A stretch of DNA of 64,000 bases from Streptomyces sp. V4I2 (GCF_030817655.1 NZ_JAUSZM010000003.1:868001-932000); one strand, 5' to 3'; counted from the first letter of the stretch, positions 16,749 through 25,149 are shown. Numbers and translations are program-made. The notes: generated by a model not told the origin, from the sequence alone.

Positions 16749-16858
16749 ACACATCCTGAGTTCCGCGCCCGACCTCGGTTCCCGGATGCGTTGCCAGGAG
16801 CACGGACGTCGAACAGCGCGGGTGAAACCTGCGCCCTGGCAGGACACACGCAATCCGA

Positions 16859-17039
16859 GCACCCGACGCGCCTTGATCAGCCAACCGGCGCACGCCTACG
16901 GGTGACCAATCCCGACGTGCGCCGGACACGCTTCAACCGCACTGAGGATTCCTGGCGCAGGCCGAGGCCAGGTGTACGGAATAGCCTCAGCCCCCCTGAC
17001 CAGCGAAGTTGTTACTGTATGAGCACGGCTTGACTGACG
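16859..17039 (+). repeat. Long direct repeat, copy B
   Basis: Second copy of the roughly 180-bp repeat, same orientation as copies A and C. It starts 111 bp after the MDMPI stop and ends 60 bp from the caspase gene's 3' end, and accounts for most of the 16749-17098 gap. No promoter or gene could be supported in the remainder. Confidence 0.85.
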
Positions 17040-17098
17040 CCTTCGTCTCCCTGGCCTGCGGCCTCACCTGCTGGCGACGCCTCAAGAAGCACCGATCA

Positions 17099-18079
17099 TC
17101 ATCCTTTAAAGAGAACCATGAGGATAGCGCTGACGACGGCGATGAATGTCCCCAGGGCAATGGCTACGTTTCTTACTTCCCTCCGACGCCGCGAAAGCGC
17201 CCGCCCTGCCGCTGCAGACGCGAAGGGCTTCTCGTTCAGGGGCTGCGGCGTCTTGGGGTCGGACGTCGTGGGCTGTGGTGCCGTGTGCTGGACAGCTGTG
17301 TCTTGCCGCGGCTCGTCGGTTCTCTCTTGTGGGGTTGCAGTCGCGGTCGCGGCCCAGCGATTGCGTGTCAAGGCAATGCTGTGTCCGGCGTTGCGGGCCC
17401 GCTGTTGCGGCTCCGGCCGTCCCTTCGCCTTCAACTCCCTGCGCACATGGCGGAACAGGGAGTCCATCTGCAGAGGGTCCGGCGCACCGGGGATGCCTTC
17501 TGACAGGGCCTTCACCAGTTCGCCAGAGAAGGCGGTGAACTCCTCGCCCTCCGGGGCCCAGGCGAGTTTGGTTTCGGACGACGCGGTCATCAGATAAGTA
17601 CCGTCGGCGTCGGCCAGGTCCGCCAATTTGACTGCCGGATTCATGTATCCCTTCAGCGCGCGTCCGCTGTAGCAACAGTCCAGGATGACCACCCGGCTGA
17701 GCGCGGTACATGTGACGACTATTTCGTGTGGCAGCGAGTCATAGGGAACGGCCCGGTACAGCCGCTCATTGTCCGACCTCGGTAGCGCCAGATGCAGGTC
17801 GCCATTCAGCGACAGCAGCCCGTGGCCCGCGAAGTACACGACGAACGCCTCCTCCGCGGCGTTCGCCGCCTTATGCACTTCATCGAGCAGTTCCTCGTAG
17901 GACTCGGGGTTGCGCAACTCCACGCAGTGCTCTGCGGGCAGGCCCCATACCTCGGGATCCCTCAACAGCCCAGCGAGATGGCTGACGTTATTGCGCACCC
18001 CGGGCAGGTTCTCCAAGTGCTGGTAACGGTCCACTCCGATGACGACCGCACGGGATCTCGCAGGATTGGGCAAGTCCAT
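17099..18079 (-). CDS. Caspase-family (C14) peptidase with C-terminal membrane anchor (326 aa)
   Basis: Caspase-like fold: ARSRAVVIGVDRYQHLENLP opens the domain, the catalytic His is in VVYFAGHGLL and the catalytic Cys in VVILDCCYSGRAL; the domain ends near residue 225. A Pro/Thr-rich linker (about 235-285) leads to a basic patch and a final membrane helix (VAIALGTFIAVVSAILMVLF). The start ATG 18079 overlaps the EACC1 stop by one base (TGATG). In actinobacterial conflict systems caspases paired with EACC1 are predicted suicide effectors triggered by invasion. A tail anchor would place this one at the membrane. Confidence 0.93.
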   Translation of the reverse strand: MDLPNPARSRAVVIGVDRYQHLENLPGVRNNVSHLAGLLRDPEVWGLPAEHCVELRNPESYEELLDEVHKAANAAEEAFVVYFAGHGLLSLNGDLHLALPRSDNERLYRAVPYDSLPHEIVVTCTALSRVVILDCCYSGRALKGYMNPAVKLADLADADGTYLMTASSETKLAWAPEGEEFTAFSGELVKALSEGIPGAPDPLQMDSLFRHVRRELKAKGRPEPQQRARNAGHSIALTRNRWAATATATPQERTDEPRQDTAVQHTAPQPTTSDPKTPQPLNEKPFASAAAGRALSRRRREVRNVAIALGTFIAVVSAILMVLFKG

Positions 18080-18423
18080 CAGTCGTTCCTGGACCGCAGC
18101 AGCTCCACGATCTGGCGTACCGATTCGTCAGAACCGTCCCGTACCGTGACCGACACTCCATCAACCGTGATCGTCACCGCAGGAGCCGCGGGCCGTCCGG
18201 CGCGCCAAGCGGCGTAGGCCAGCGCGAAATTGGCTGCCGCGAAACCTTGGCTGAGGACCAGGTCAATGACCTCCAGAGCCCCCATGAAGCCGCCCGTCTG
18301 ACGCGGTGGCCGCAGCCGCACCTCGGCATGGCGCCGAAGATCGTCGTCCTCCCGGAACCAGCGGTAGAGATCGGTGAGCGTCGTACCGCCGTCATCTTCG
18401 GCAACCTTGATCTGGACCTGCAT
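18079..18423 (-). CDS. EACC1-type effector-associated constant component (114 aa)
   Basis: Small soluble protein recognised as the effector-associated constant component 1 family. It reads QVQIKVAEDDGGTTLTDLYR, WFREDDDLRRHAEVRL, then GGFMGALEVIDLVLSQG, a helix ending AYAAWRAGR, and a C-terminal strand-helix (VTITVDGVSVTVRDGSDES). The family is known from work on NTP-dependent conflict systems, where it is encoded beside variable effectors. ATG 18423 has AGGGGAG upstream; an earlier start at 18459 is less likely. Coupled to the caspase gene, it is inferred to hold or adapt the effector. Confidence 0.85.
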   Translation of the reverse strand: MQVQIKVAEDDGGTTLTDLYRWFREDDDLRRHAEVRLRPPRQTGGFMGALEVIDLVLSQGFAAANFALAYAAWRAGRPAAPAVTITVDGVSVTVRDGSDESVRQIVELLRSRND

Positions 18424-18779
18424 GGCACTCCCCTGCGCTGCCTCTGCTACCGCGCCCACGATAGAGACTTCCGATCAGTCTCGCGGTGGCAACGGACTGG
18501 TTGCGTCGCGTAGTAGCGCGGCGTGTAGGGCGGGTGCGTCGGTCCGGGTCATGTTCGGACCGTTGCCCGACGGCTCGCGGGTCCGGGGCCGATGCTGTGA
18601 GGCCGACAATCAGAGGCAAAGCGAGCAGGACCATCAGACCGCCACGTGCCTGCCACGCTCTCGCTGGCCCCGTACTGGACCCCGACGACGACTGGGCCGA
18701 CGAGCCGTCAAACTTACAAGATCGCGTTGCGGACTCTTGCGGGGGACCTCCATGGGACGGTTGATCAGTTGTAGACCGT

Positions 18780-18881
18780 GCCGAGGACGCATGGCGAGGG
18801 ACTACGCCGGAGTGCACGGGGCGACCTCATCCAGCCGCCTGACCAGCCCAGCTATTACCGCATGAACAGTAGTTGACTGAG
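18780..18881 (+). repeat. Long direct repeat, copy C (partial, diverged)
   Basis: Corresponds to the last 100 bp of copies A and B, about 70 percent alike by eye; the best block is CTGACCAGCCCAGCTATTAC followed by CGCATGAACA. It lies in the 18424-18918 gap upstream of the EACC1 gene. The rest of that gap has no convincing gene; a minus-strand stretch with a membrane-like segment (MVLLALPLIVGL) was seen but lacks other support. Confidence 0.65.
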
Positions 18882-18918
18882 TCCTCGGGGACGGCGGCGA
18901 TGCGGGGGACGGGCGTGC

Positions 18919-19440
18919 TCAGGCGGTGCCGGCCGGTGCCGTGGGTTGCCGCTCGGCTTCGTCGTCGACGGCGTGCGACAGGAAGTCGTCGACCATGCGG
19001 TGGAAGAGCGTGGCGAGCTCGCGCAGATCCTCGGACGCCCAGTCGGACAGCGCCAGCTGCATGCCGCGGGCGCCGGCCTCGCGGATGCGGTCGATGGCCT
19101 GCTGGCCGGTCTCGGTGAGCTGGATGCGCTGGGCGCGGCGGTCGTCGGGGTCGGGTACGCGGGTGACGTATCCGGATTTCTGCAGTTGCTGCACGGTGCG
19201 GGTGACGTGGGAGGCCTCCACGCCCAGCCGGGCGGCGAGCTCCCCGGGCCGCAGCGGCTCGGAGTCGGCGACCTGTCGCAGCAGGGCCACGGCAGCGCGG
19301 TCCAGGGGGACTTCGGCCAGGGCCATCAGCCGGTCGTGCTGCCGGGCACGCGTGCTCAGATAGGTGATGCGGGTGAGCGCCCGCTCGATCTCGATGACTT
19401 CCGGGGACGCGGGGACGTCGGGGAGCGGTGATGTGGACAT
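18919..19440 (-). CDS. MarR-family transcriptional regulator (173 aa)
   Basis: Winged-helix dimeric regulator: LRPGELAARLGVEASHVTRT is the recognition-helix region, followed by QLQKSGYVTRVPDPDDRRAQ (wing with the conserved DxRxxR-like basic turn) and a C-terminal dimer helix. The ATG at 19440 follows TGGAG. No divergently transcribed target is obvious; the neighbouring methyltransferase is on the same strand behind it. It probably responds to small phenolic or oxidative ligands, as is usual in the family. Confidence 0.9.
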   Translation of the reverse strand: MSTSPLPDVPASPEVIEIERALTRITYLSTRARQHDRLMALAEVPLDRAAVALLRQVADSEPLRPGELAARLGVEASHVTRTVQQLQKSGYVTRVPDPDDRRAQRIQLTETGQQAIDRIREAGARGMQLALSDWASEDLRELATLFHRMVDDFLSHAVDDEAERQPTAPAGTA

Positions 19441-19468
19441 GGGCTCCACTTTACCATCTTGTTGCGTA

Positions 19469-19496
19469 ACTCAAGTAATTTACTGCCTGAGTTTCG
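19469..19496. promoter_or_regulatory. Possible MarR operator upstream of the 18919-19440 gene
   Basis: Upstream of the MarR start, an AT-rich patch contains AACTC and GAGTT arms around AAGTAATTTACT, in an otherwise GC-rich context. Its position suits autorepression. Weak evidence only. Confidence 0.35.
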
Positions 19497-19522
19497 GATG
19501 AGTACTGCACCTGTACTACGTC

Positions 19523-20317
19523 TCACGGCTTGCGGCCGACACCGCCGAAGTCGTCGACCTCCGGGATGTCGGTTCCGGCGGCCGGTCCCGGGCGCCAGCG
19601 GGTGACCGAGACCACACCCGGTTCGAGCAGCTCCAGACCGTCGAAGAAGCGGGCCAGCTGCTCCGGGCTGCGGTTGATCCGCGGGTTGTCCCCCGCCTCG
19701 TTCCACTGCTCGATCATGGTGCGCATCGCCTCCGGATCGATGACCTCGGTGTCGTCGCAGAGCACGAGGTGGCTCCCGGACGGCAGTGCGTCCACCAGGC
19801 GGCCCACGAGGTCGTACGCGGCGTCGTCGACGATGTGGGCCGTGATCCCCAGCAGCACGAGCGCGATCGGCTCGCCGAAGTCCAGCGTCTCGGCAGCCCG
19901 CCGCAGGATCGTTTGCGGGTCCCGGAGGTCGGCGTCGATGTACGCCGTCGCGCCCTCGGGCGCGCTGGTGAGCAGGGCCTCGGCGTGGGCCAGCACGATG
20001 GGGTCGTTGTCGACGTAGACGATCCGCGTCTCGGGGGCGATCCGCTGCGCCACCTCATGGGTGTTGTCGGCGGTGGGCAGTCCGGTGCCGACGTCCAGGA
20101 ACTGGCGTATGCCGGCCTCGCGGACGAGGTGCTCCACCGTGCGCACCAGGAACGCCCGCTGGGCCCGGGCGATGTGGAGGATCTGCGGATTGGCCGCGAC
20201 GATCTGGTCGCCGACCTGCCGGTCGATCTCGTAGCAGTCCTTGCCGCCCAGCCAGTAGTTCCATATCCGGGCGGAGTGCGGCACGCTGCTGTCGATGAGC
20301 GGGACGTCAAGTGGCAT
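19523..20317 (-). CDS. SAM-dependent methyltransferase, DUF574 type (264 aa)
   Basis: Streptomyces-expanded methyltransferase family: SVPHSARIWNYWLGGKDCYE at the N-terminus, the SAM loop FLDVGTGLPTADNTHEVA, IVYVDNDPIVLAHAEALL, and the C-terminal LLEPGVVSVTRWRP. ATG 20317 follows GGGGAG. Length is standard. Members methylate small molecules or proteins but most, as here, have no assigned substrate. Confidence 0.92.
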   Translation of the reverse strand: MPLDVPLIDSSVPHSARIWNYWLGGKDCYEIDRQVGDQIVAANPQILHIARAQRAFLVRTVEHLVREAGIRQFLDVGTGLPTADNTHEVAQRIAPETRIVYVDNDPIVLAHAEALLTSAPEGATAYIDADLRDPQTILRRAAETLDFGEPIALVLLGITAHIVDDAAYDLVGRLVDALPSGSHLVLCDDTEVIDPEAMRTMIEQWNEAGDNPRINRSPEQLARFFDGLELLEPGVVSVTRWRPGPAAGTDIPEVDDFGGVGRKP

Positions 20318-20411
20318 GGAAACTCCCCGAGTTGATCTGGCGTGCTGCCACCCCACCGCCTGGGGGGCGGGTCCGTCAAGCGCCGGAGGGACACCGCCCA
20401 CGAGACGTTCC

Positions 20412-20585
20412 CTACACCCGGTCCGCCTTGCGCTCCGCCCGCAGCAGCCACGCCAGATACGCGCCGCCGCCCACGCCCGTGACCACGCCGACCAGCAGCA
20501 GGGCGGAGCCGGTGACGCGCTGGGTGAGCAGATCGGCCGCGGACACCAGCAGGGCGCCCATCCACGCGGCCGGCAGGACAGGTCG
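20412..20585 (-). pseudogene. 3' remnant of a FecCD-type siderophore ABC permease
   Basis: The final 55 or so codons of a FecCD permease survive: LPAAWMGALLVSAADLLTQR then VTGSALLLVGVVTGVGGG and YLAWLLRAERKADRV before TAG at 20412. Upstream homology ends abruptly near 20585, where a plus-strand propeller gene begins mid-protein. It is therefore a deletion product. Confidence 0.7.
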
Positions 20586-21373
20586 AGGCGACCTACGCCC
20601 CGCCGGTCACCGACACCACCACCGGCGCCGTGGAGGCCGTCTACGGTGTCGCCGTCGACGACGAGCACAACACCATGTGGACGACGAACACCCGCAACAA
20701 CACCGTCGCCGTCTACAGCCGGCGCACCGGCGAGCACCTCGCCACGCTGCCGGACGTGAACCACGCCCGCGACATCCGCGTCGACGAGAAGCACAACACG
20801 GTGTGGGCGAGCGGTTTCGGCGACGGCACGCTCGTCGCGTACGACAGCCGGACCTTCAAGGAGAAGGAGCGGATCACCATCGAGGGCGCGGGACCGGCGG
20901 GCCTCGCCGTCGACGAGCGCACCGGCACGGTCTACGCCGCCGACCTGTCCAACGACCGGATCATCGAGGTCTCCCCCGGCTCCGCGACCCCCCGGTTCGT
21001 CCCGGCCGGTGACGGCGCGATCGCGGTCGCCCTCTCCGAGAACGGCCGCACCGCGTACACCGCCGACCAGACGGCCGGCACGATGTCCGTGGTGGACCTG
21101 CGCACCGGCACCGTCACCAGGTCGGTGGTGACCTGTGCGGGCGCCCTGTCCGTGGCCGCGGACGACCGCTCCGGAGACGTCCTGGTCGTCAACCGCACGG
21201 CCGCCAATGTCACCGTCGTCGACCCGCGCACGGGCACGGTCGAGGAAACCGTCCCCACCGGCGCCAACCCGAACCATCTGGAGTCGGTGGACGGCACCGC
21301 CTACGTCGTCGACAAGTCCGGCGCCGGCGCGGCCGGCGAGAACCAGGTGACGCGGGTCCGTATCGGCCGCTGA
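20582..21373 (+). pseudogene. 5'-truncated YncE/YVTN-type beta-propeller protein
   Basis: Seven-bladed propeller repeats are evident: VYGVAVDDEHNTMWTTNTRN, ARDIRVDEKHNTVWASGFGD, PAGLAVDERTGTVYAADLSN, AIAVALSENGRTAYTADQTA, LSVAADDRSGDVLVVNRTA. Reading frame and C-terminus are intact but there is no signal peptide, no start with a ribosome site, and homology starts at a junction with the FecCD remnant. Translation from GTG 20630 is possible but unlikely to give an exported protein. The intact gene was probably a secreted or periplasm-facing protein of an iron-uptake locus. Confidence 0.75.
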
Positions 21374-21424
21374 CCGGGGTGGGATGCCGGCGGCCCGCCG
21401 GTCGCCGGCACCCCCCTGAGGCCC

Positions 21425-22255
21425 TCAGTGCCGACGTACCCAGGCGCTCTGCCCGCCGTCGACCACCAGGTCGGTGCCCGTGACGTACCGCGCCTCCGGC
21501 CCCGCGAGGAACGCCACCACGTCGGCGATCTCCGCGGGTGTCGCGGCGCGGTCGGCACCGCAGTCGTCGAGCATCTTCCGCAGGTGCTCCCCGTACACCG
21601 AGTCGGCCTCGGCCGTCGTCATCGCCGTGACGACGGCGCCCGGGCTGACCGAGTTCACCCGGGCGCCGCGCAGGTTCCAGGCGAGCGCGGCAGCCTGGAC
21701 CCGTACCTGGACGGCCCGGTTGGAGACGATGTACGCGGGCACGGCGTCGTCCCCGGCCGCGGCGACGACGTCCAGGTCGAGGAGTTCCTCGGTCGGCGTC
21801 GTCGCCAGGGCGGACTCGTCCTCCTCGGACAGGGTGGCGTAGTGGCCGGCGACGCCCGCGATGCACACCAGGGACGTGCCCCGGGTGGCGACGGCCTCGA
21901 AGCAGTCGATCACATGGGCGGTACCGACCATGTTGACCTCGAAGTTGGTCCGCGCGGAGGCGATCGCGGCGCAGGCGCCCGCGGTGTGCACGACGGCCGC
22001 CAGCGGCCCTTCACCGGCGGCGGTCTCGGCGAGCTTCCGTACCGACGCGCGGTCGCACACGTCGATCACCACGCCCTGCGCCTCGTACCCTTCGGCGCGC
22101 AAGGTGGCGACGGTCCGGTCCAGCTGTCAGCGCGCGGCGTCGGCGAGGAAGAGGATGCGGCCGCTGCCGAGCCGGCGCGCGACCGCCGTTCCGATGCCTC
22201 CGGCCCCGGTGACGACCACCACCTCGCGGCGTACGTCGTAGGGAAGACCCGCCAT
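21425..22255 (-). pseudogene. Short-chain dehydrogenase/reductase with in-frame TGA
   Basis: SDR fold with the cofactor loop VVVVTGAGGIGTAVARRLG, AAVVHTAGA, RVNSVSPGAVVT, and VTGTDLVVDGGQSAW at the end. From ATG 22255 (perfect AAGGAGG upstream) the frame is interrupted by TGA at 22127-22129, 42 codons in, and continues in the same frame to 21425. In addition the active-site YxxxK reads YIVSNRA, so the catalytic Lys is Asn. Both changes point to a dead enzyme. It ends the P450-ferredoxin-reductase operon, so it once probably acted on that pathway's alcohol or ketone. Confidence 0.82.
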
Positions 22256-22273
22256 GGGACAACCTCCTTGTTG

Positions 22274-23458
22274 TCAGGCCCCGGTTGCCGGGACCTCCGT
22301 GCGCACGCTCTCGCTCCAGGCCGCGCCCGCGGCGATCGCCTGCCGCCACAGCCGGATCGCCTTGGGCGGCATGCCGACCGCGAGGGCGCCGCTCACCCGG
22401 TCCCCGGTGCGGTACACGGCGACGAACCGGCGCTCGGCCAGGTCTCCGTCCACCACGGCCACCTCGTCGTGGCCCCGCAGGAAGCCGTACGCCTGGATCT
22501 TCATGTCGTACTGGTCGGACCAGAAGTACGGCACCGGCGCGAACGGCTTGCGTGCCTTGGGGTGGAGGAGGTTACGGGCGGCGGCCATGCCCTGTTCGGC
22601 GGCGTGGGTGCGGTGCTCGATCCGCATCGAGGTGCCGAACAGCGGGTTGTACCAGCGGGCGACGTCACCGGCCGCGTACACGTTGCGCGCGGCCTCGCAG
22701 AACTCGTCGCACACCACGCCGTCGCCCACGGCCAGTCCGCTGCCGTCGAGCCACTCGGTGTTGGGCAGCGAGCCGACGGCGACGAGCACCTCGTCGGCGT
22801 CGATCACCTCGCCGTCCGCGAGCCGCACTCCGTCCTCGGTCACCTCGATGACGGTGACACCGCAGCGCAGGTCCACGCCCCGGTCCACATGGGCCCGGGA
22901 CAGTACCTGGCCGACCTCCGTGCCGACGGCGTGGGCCAGCGGCACGGGGGCGGGTTCGAGGAGGGTGACGTGGGCGCCCAGGCGCCAGGCCACGGCGGCG
23001 GCCTCCGCGCCGAGGAAGCCGGCACCCACGACGACCAGACGCCGCCCCGGCGTGAGCCGTTCCCGCAGCATCAGGGCGTCGTCGAGGGTGCGCAGCACGT
23101 GCGCGCCCTCACCGGGCAGCCGGCGCGGCCGGACGCCGGTGGCCACGATCAGTCCGTCGTACGGCACGTCACTGCCGTCGGCCAACGTCACCGTCCGGTC
23201 GGCGAGTTCGAGGCCGGTCGCGGCCACACCCAGCCGCAGGTCGAGGCCGAGTCCGGCCAGGTCGTCCGGGGTGCGCAGGGCGAGCCGGTCCGGCTCCCAC
23301 TCCGCGGCCAGCAGTTGTTTGGACAGCGGCGGGCGGTCGTACGGCGTCCACGGTTCGTCGCCGACGAGGGTGAGCGTGCCGTCGTAGCCCTCGCGGCGCA
23401 GTGTCTCGACCGCCGCGAGCCCGGCGGCCGAGGCGCCGACGACGACGATCCGCCTCAC
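22274..23458 (-). CDS. NAD(P)/FAD-dependent ferredoxin reductase (394 aa)
   Basis: Putidaredoxin-reductase type flavoprotein that passes electrons from NAD(P)H to the adjacent ferredoxin. The FAD loop is [20 protein letters not shown], the NAD loop VVVGAGFLGAEAAA, the second FAD motif NVYAAGDVARW, and the C-terminal interface domain starts at FWSDQYDMKIQAYG. It overlaps the ferredoxin stop by four bases (ATGA). With the ferredoxin and P450 genes it forms a complete class I monooxygenase chain. Confidence 0.95.
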   Translation of the reverse strand: MRRIVVVGASAAGLAAVETLRREGYDGTLTLVGDEPWTPYDRPPLSKQLLAAEWEPDRLALRTPDDLAGLGLDLRLGVAATGLELADRTVTLADGSDVPYDGLIVATGVRPRRLPGEGAHVLRTLDDALMLRERLTPGRRLVVVGAGFLGAEAAAVAWRLGAHVTLLEPAPVPLAHAVGTEVGQVLSRAHVDRGVDLRCGVTVIEVTEDGVRLADGEVIDADEVLVAVGSLPNTEWLDGSGLAVGDGVVCDEFCEAARNVYAAGDVARWYNPLFGTSMRIEHRTHAAEQGMAAARNLLHPKARKPFAPVPYFWSDQYDMKIQAYGFLRGHDEVAVVDGDLAERRFVAVYRTGDRVSGALAVGMPPKAIRLWRQAIAAGAAWSESVRTEVPATGA

Positions 23459-23652
23459 TGCTCGACCAGTCGGATGGCGGCGGCCGGACAGATCGCCACG
23501 GCCTCGCGCACGTCGTCGAGGGAGTCCGCCGCGGGTTTCTCCTCCAGCAGGAAGGCGATGCCGTCCTCGTCCCGCTGGTCGAAGACCTCAGGGGCGGCCA
23601 TCACGCACTGCCCCGACGCGACGCACTTGGGCTCGTCCAGTTCCACTCGCAT
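23455..23652 (-). CDS. Ferredoxin, 3Fe-4S type (65 aa)
   Basis: Small actinobacterial P450 ferredoxin: RVELDEPKCVASGQCVMAAP with C-x5-C and a C-terminal AICPAAAIRL supply the three cysteines for a 3Fe-4S cluster. The ATG 23652 has GAGG upstream; the longer frame has no homology. It sits 53 bp after the P450 and overlaps the reductase, so one transcript supplies enzyme, carrier and reductase. Confidence 0.94.
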   Translation of the reverse strand: MRVELDEPKCVASGQCVMAAPEVFDQRDEDGIAFLLEEKPAADSLDDVREAVAICPAAAIRLVEQ

Positions 23653-23705
23653 GATCGGTACCTCGTTCGTTTTTTCTGTGGGGGGAGTGACGGTCTGCGG
23701 TGGCT

Positions 23706-24935
23706 TCACCAGGTGACGGGCAGTTCGTAGACGCCGTAGACCGAGCCGTCGTGCTTGAAGGGCAGTCCGTCGACCTCGGCCGCCAGGCGCAGGGTCGGGA
23801 TGCGGCGGTAGAGGGTGCTGTAGACGACCTGGAGCTCCATGCGGGCCAGCGGCTGGCCGAGGCACTGGTGGACGCCGAAGCCGAAGGCGACGTGGCGGCG
23901 GGCGTCGCGGGTGAGGTCCAGCCGGTCCGGGTCGGCGAAGGCCTCCGGGTCGCGGTTGGCGATGTCGTTGGGCATGATGACGCCCTCGCCGGCCCGGATC
24001 ACCTGTCCGGCGATCTCGATGTCCTCCAGGGCCGCCCGACGCCGTCCGCCGTGCACGATGCTCAGGTAGCGCAGCAGTTCCTCCACCGCCGACGCGACGA
24101 GTTTGGGGTCGTCGGTGTCGCGCAACAAGGCGAACTGGTCCGGGTGTTCGAGGAGCGCGAGCGTGCCGAGGGCGATCATGTTGGCGGTGGTCTCGTGACC
24201 GGCCAGAAGCAGCAGCACACCCATCTGGGCGACGTCCTGCCGGGACAGCTCACCCGACTCGACCCTCCCCACGAGCCCGGAGAGCAGGTCGTCACCGGGA
24301 TCGGCCACCTTCTCGCCCATCAGCTCGTCGAGGTAGCCGAGCAGCCTGCCGTGGGCGGCCATCCGGTCCTCGATGGCCGCGTCCCGCGTGATGAGGGTCT
24401 TGCTGTTCTCCTGGAAGAAGTCGTGGTCCGCGTACGGCACTCCGAGCAGCCGGCAGATGACCAGCGAGGGCACCGGCAGGGCGAACGCCTGCACCAGGTC
24501 GACGGGGCCGCCGACGGTGAGCATGTCGTCGATGAGGTCGTCCACGATCTTCTGCACACCGGGCCGCAGCGCCTCGACGCGTTTCACCGCGAACGGGGCC
24601 GTCACCATGCGGCGCAGGCGGGCGTGCTCCGGGTCGTCCATGAGGATGAAGCTGATGTTGTTCTTGCCGTTGCTGGGAGCCTGGAGCGGATATCCGGGAC
24701 TGGTGATGTCGGCGCTGACCCGGGGGTCGAGGAGCAGGGCGCGCTGGTCCTCGTAGCGGGTGACCAGCCAGGGCGTGCTGCCGTCCCAGAGACGGACCTT
24801 GACGAGCCGGCCCTCGTCCTGCTGGGCCTGGAGGGCCGGGGGCGGGTCGAAGGGACAGCCCGCCGCCCTCGCCATCGGGAACTCGGGGACGGGTGCGGCC
24901 GTTTCGGGCGCGGGGCCGGTCAGGGTGTCGGCCAT
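23706..24935 (-). CDS. Cytochrome P450, CYP105-like (409 aa)
   Basis: Soluble bacterial P450: I-helix LLLLAGHETTANMIALGTLA with the acid-alcohol pair replaced by the usual GHET, K-helix VEELLRYLSI (ExxR), and heme loop VAFGFGVHQCLGQPLARMEL with the thiolate Cys. N-terminal FPMARAAGCPFDPPP is characteristic of CYP105. First gene of the P450-ferredoxin-reductase-SDR operon. A Crp-like palindrome lies about 130 bp upstream. It likely hydroxylates xenobiotics or a secondary metabolite; substrate not predictable. Confidence 0.94.
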   Translation of the reverse strand: MADTLTGPAPETAAPVPEFPMARAAGCPFDPPPALQAQQDEGRLVKVRLWDGSTPWLVTRYEDQRALLLDPRVSADITSPGYPLQAPSNGKNNISFILMDDPEHARLRRMVTAPFAVKRVEALRPGVQKIVDDLIDDMLTVGGPVDLVQAFALPVPSLVICRLLGVPYADHDFFQENSKTLITRDAAIEDRMAAHGRLLGYLDELMGEKVADPGDDLLSGLVGRVESGELSRQDVAQMGVLLLLAGHETTANMIALGTLALLEHPDQFALLRDTDDPKLVASAVEELLRYLSIVHGGRRRAALEDIEIAGQVIRAGEGVIMPNDIANRDPEAFADPDRLDLTRDARRHVAFGFGVHQCLGQPLARMELQVVYSTLYRRIPTLRLAAEVDGLPFKHDGSVYGVYELPVTW

Positions 24936-25065
24936 GGCTCTCCTCGGTGTGGGGGTGCTCCGCTCGACGGGCGGAGCGCCGGGGTGAAGTGGTCGAGGAC
25001 ATCGATGAGCACATGCAAACAGAGGGGGCTGACGCCTTCCCGCCAGTTTCCTGACAGAAGGCTGA

Positions 25066-25081
25066 CGTGACCCAGATCACA
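25066..25081. promoter_or_regulatory. Crp-like binding site upstream of the P450 operon
   Basis: CGTGACCCAGATCACA has perfect GTGA-N6-TCAC half-sites, the consensus of CRP/FNR regulators including Streptomyces Crp. It is 131 bp upstream of the P450 start and about 80 bp behind the 3' end of the response-regulator gene. Confidence 0.5.
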
Positions 25082-25097
25082 CCGCATGCGAGCCAGG

Positions 25098-25124
25098 CAA
25101 CTCCCCCGTGCAGTAAGGGAGTTG
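25098..25124 (-). terminator. Hairpin after the orphan response regulator
   Basis: CAACTCCC and GGGAGTTG form an 8-bp perfect stem with an 11-nt loop, 26 bp past the stop of the minus-strand response-regulator gene. Probable terminator shielding the P450 promoter. Confidence 0.5.
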
Positions 25125-25149
25125 TAGAGATTCGCGCCGCGCGGCGGCC

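Noticed and set aside
18392..18817. 141-codon minus-strand ORF upstream of and overlapping EACC1
   Set aside because: It overlaps the EACC1 start in another frame and, apart from one hydrophobic stretch, looks like shadow translation.
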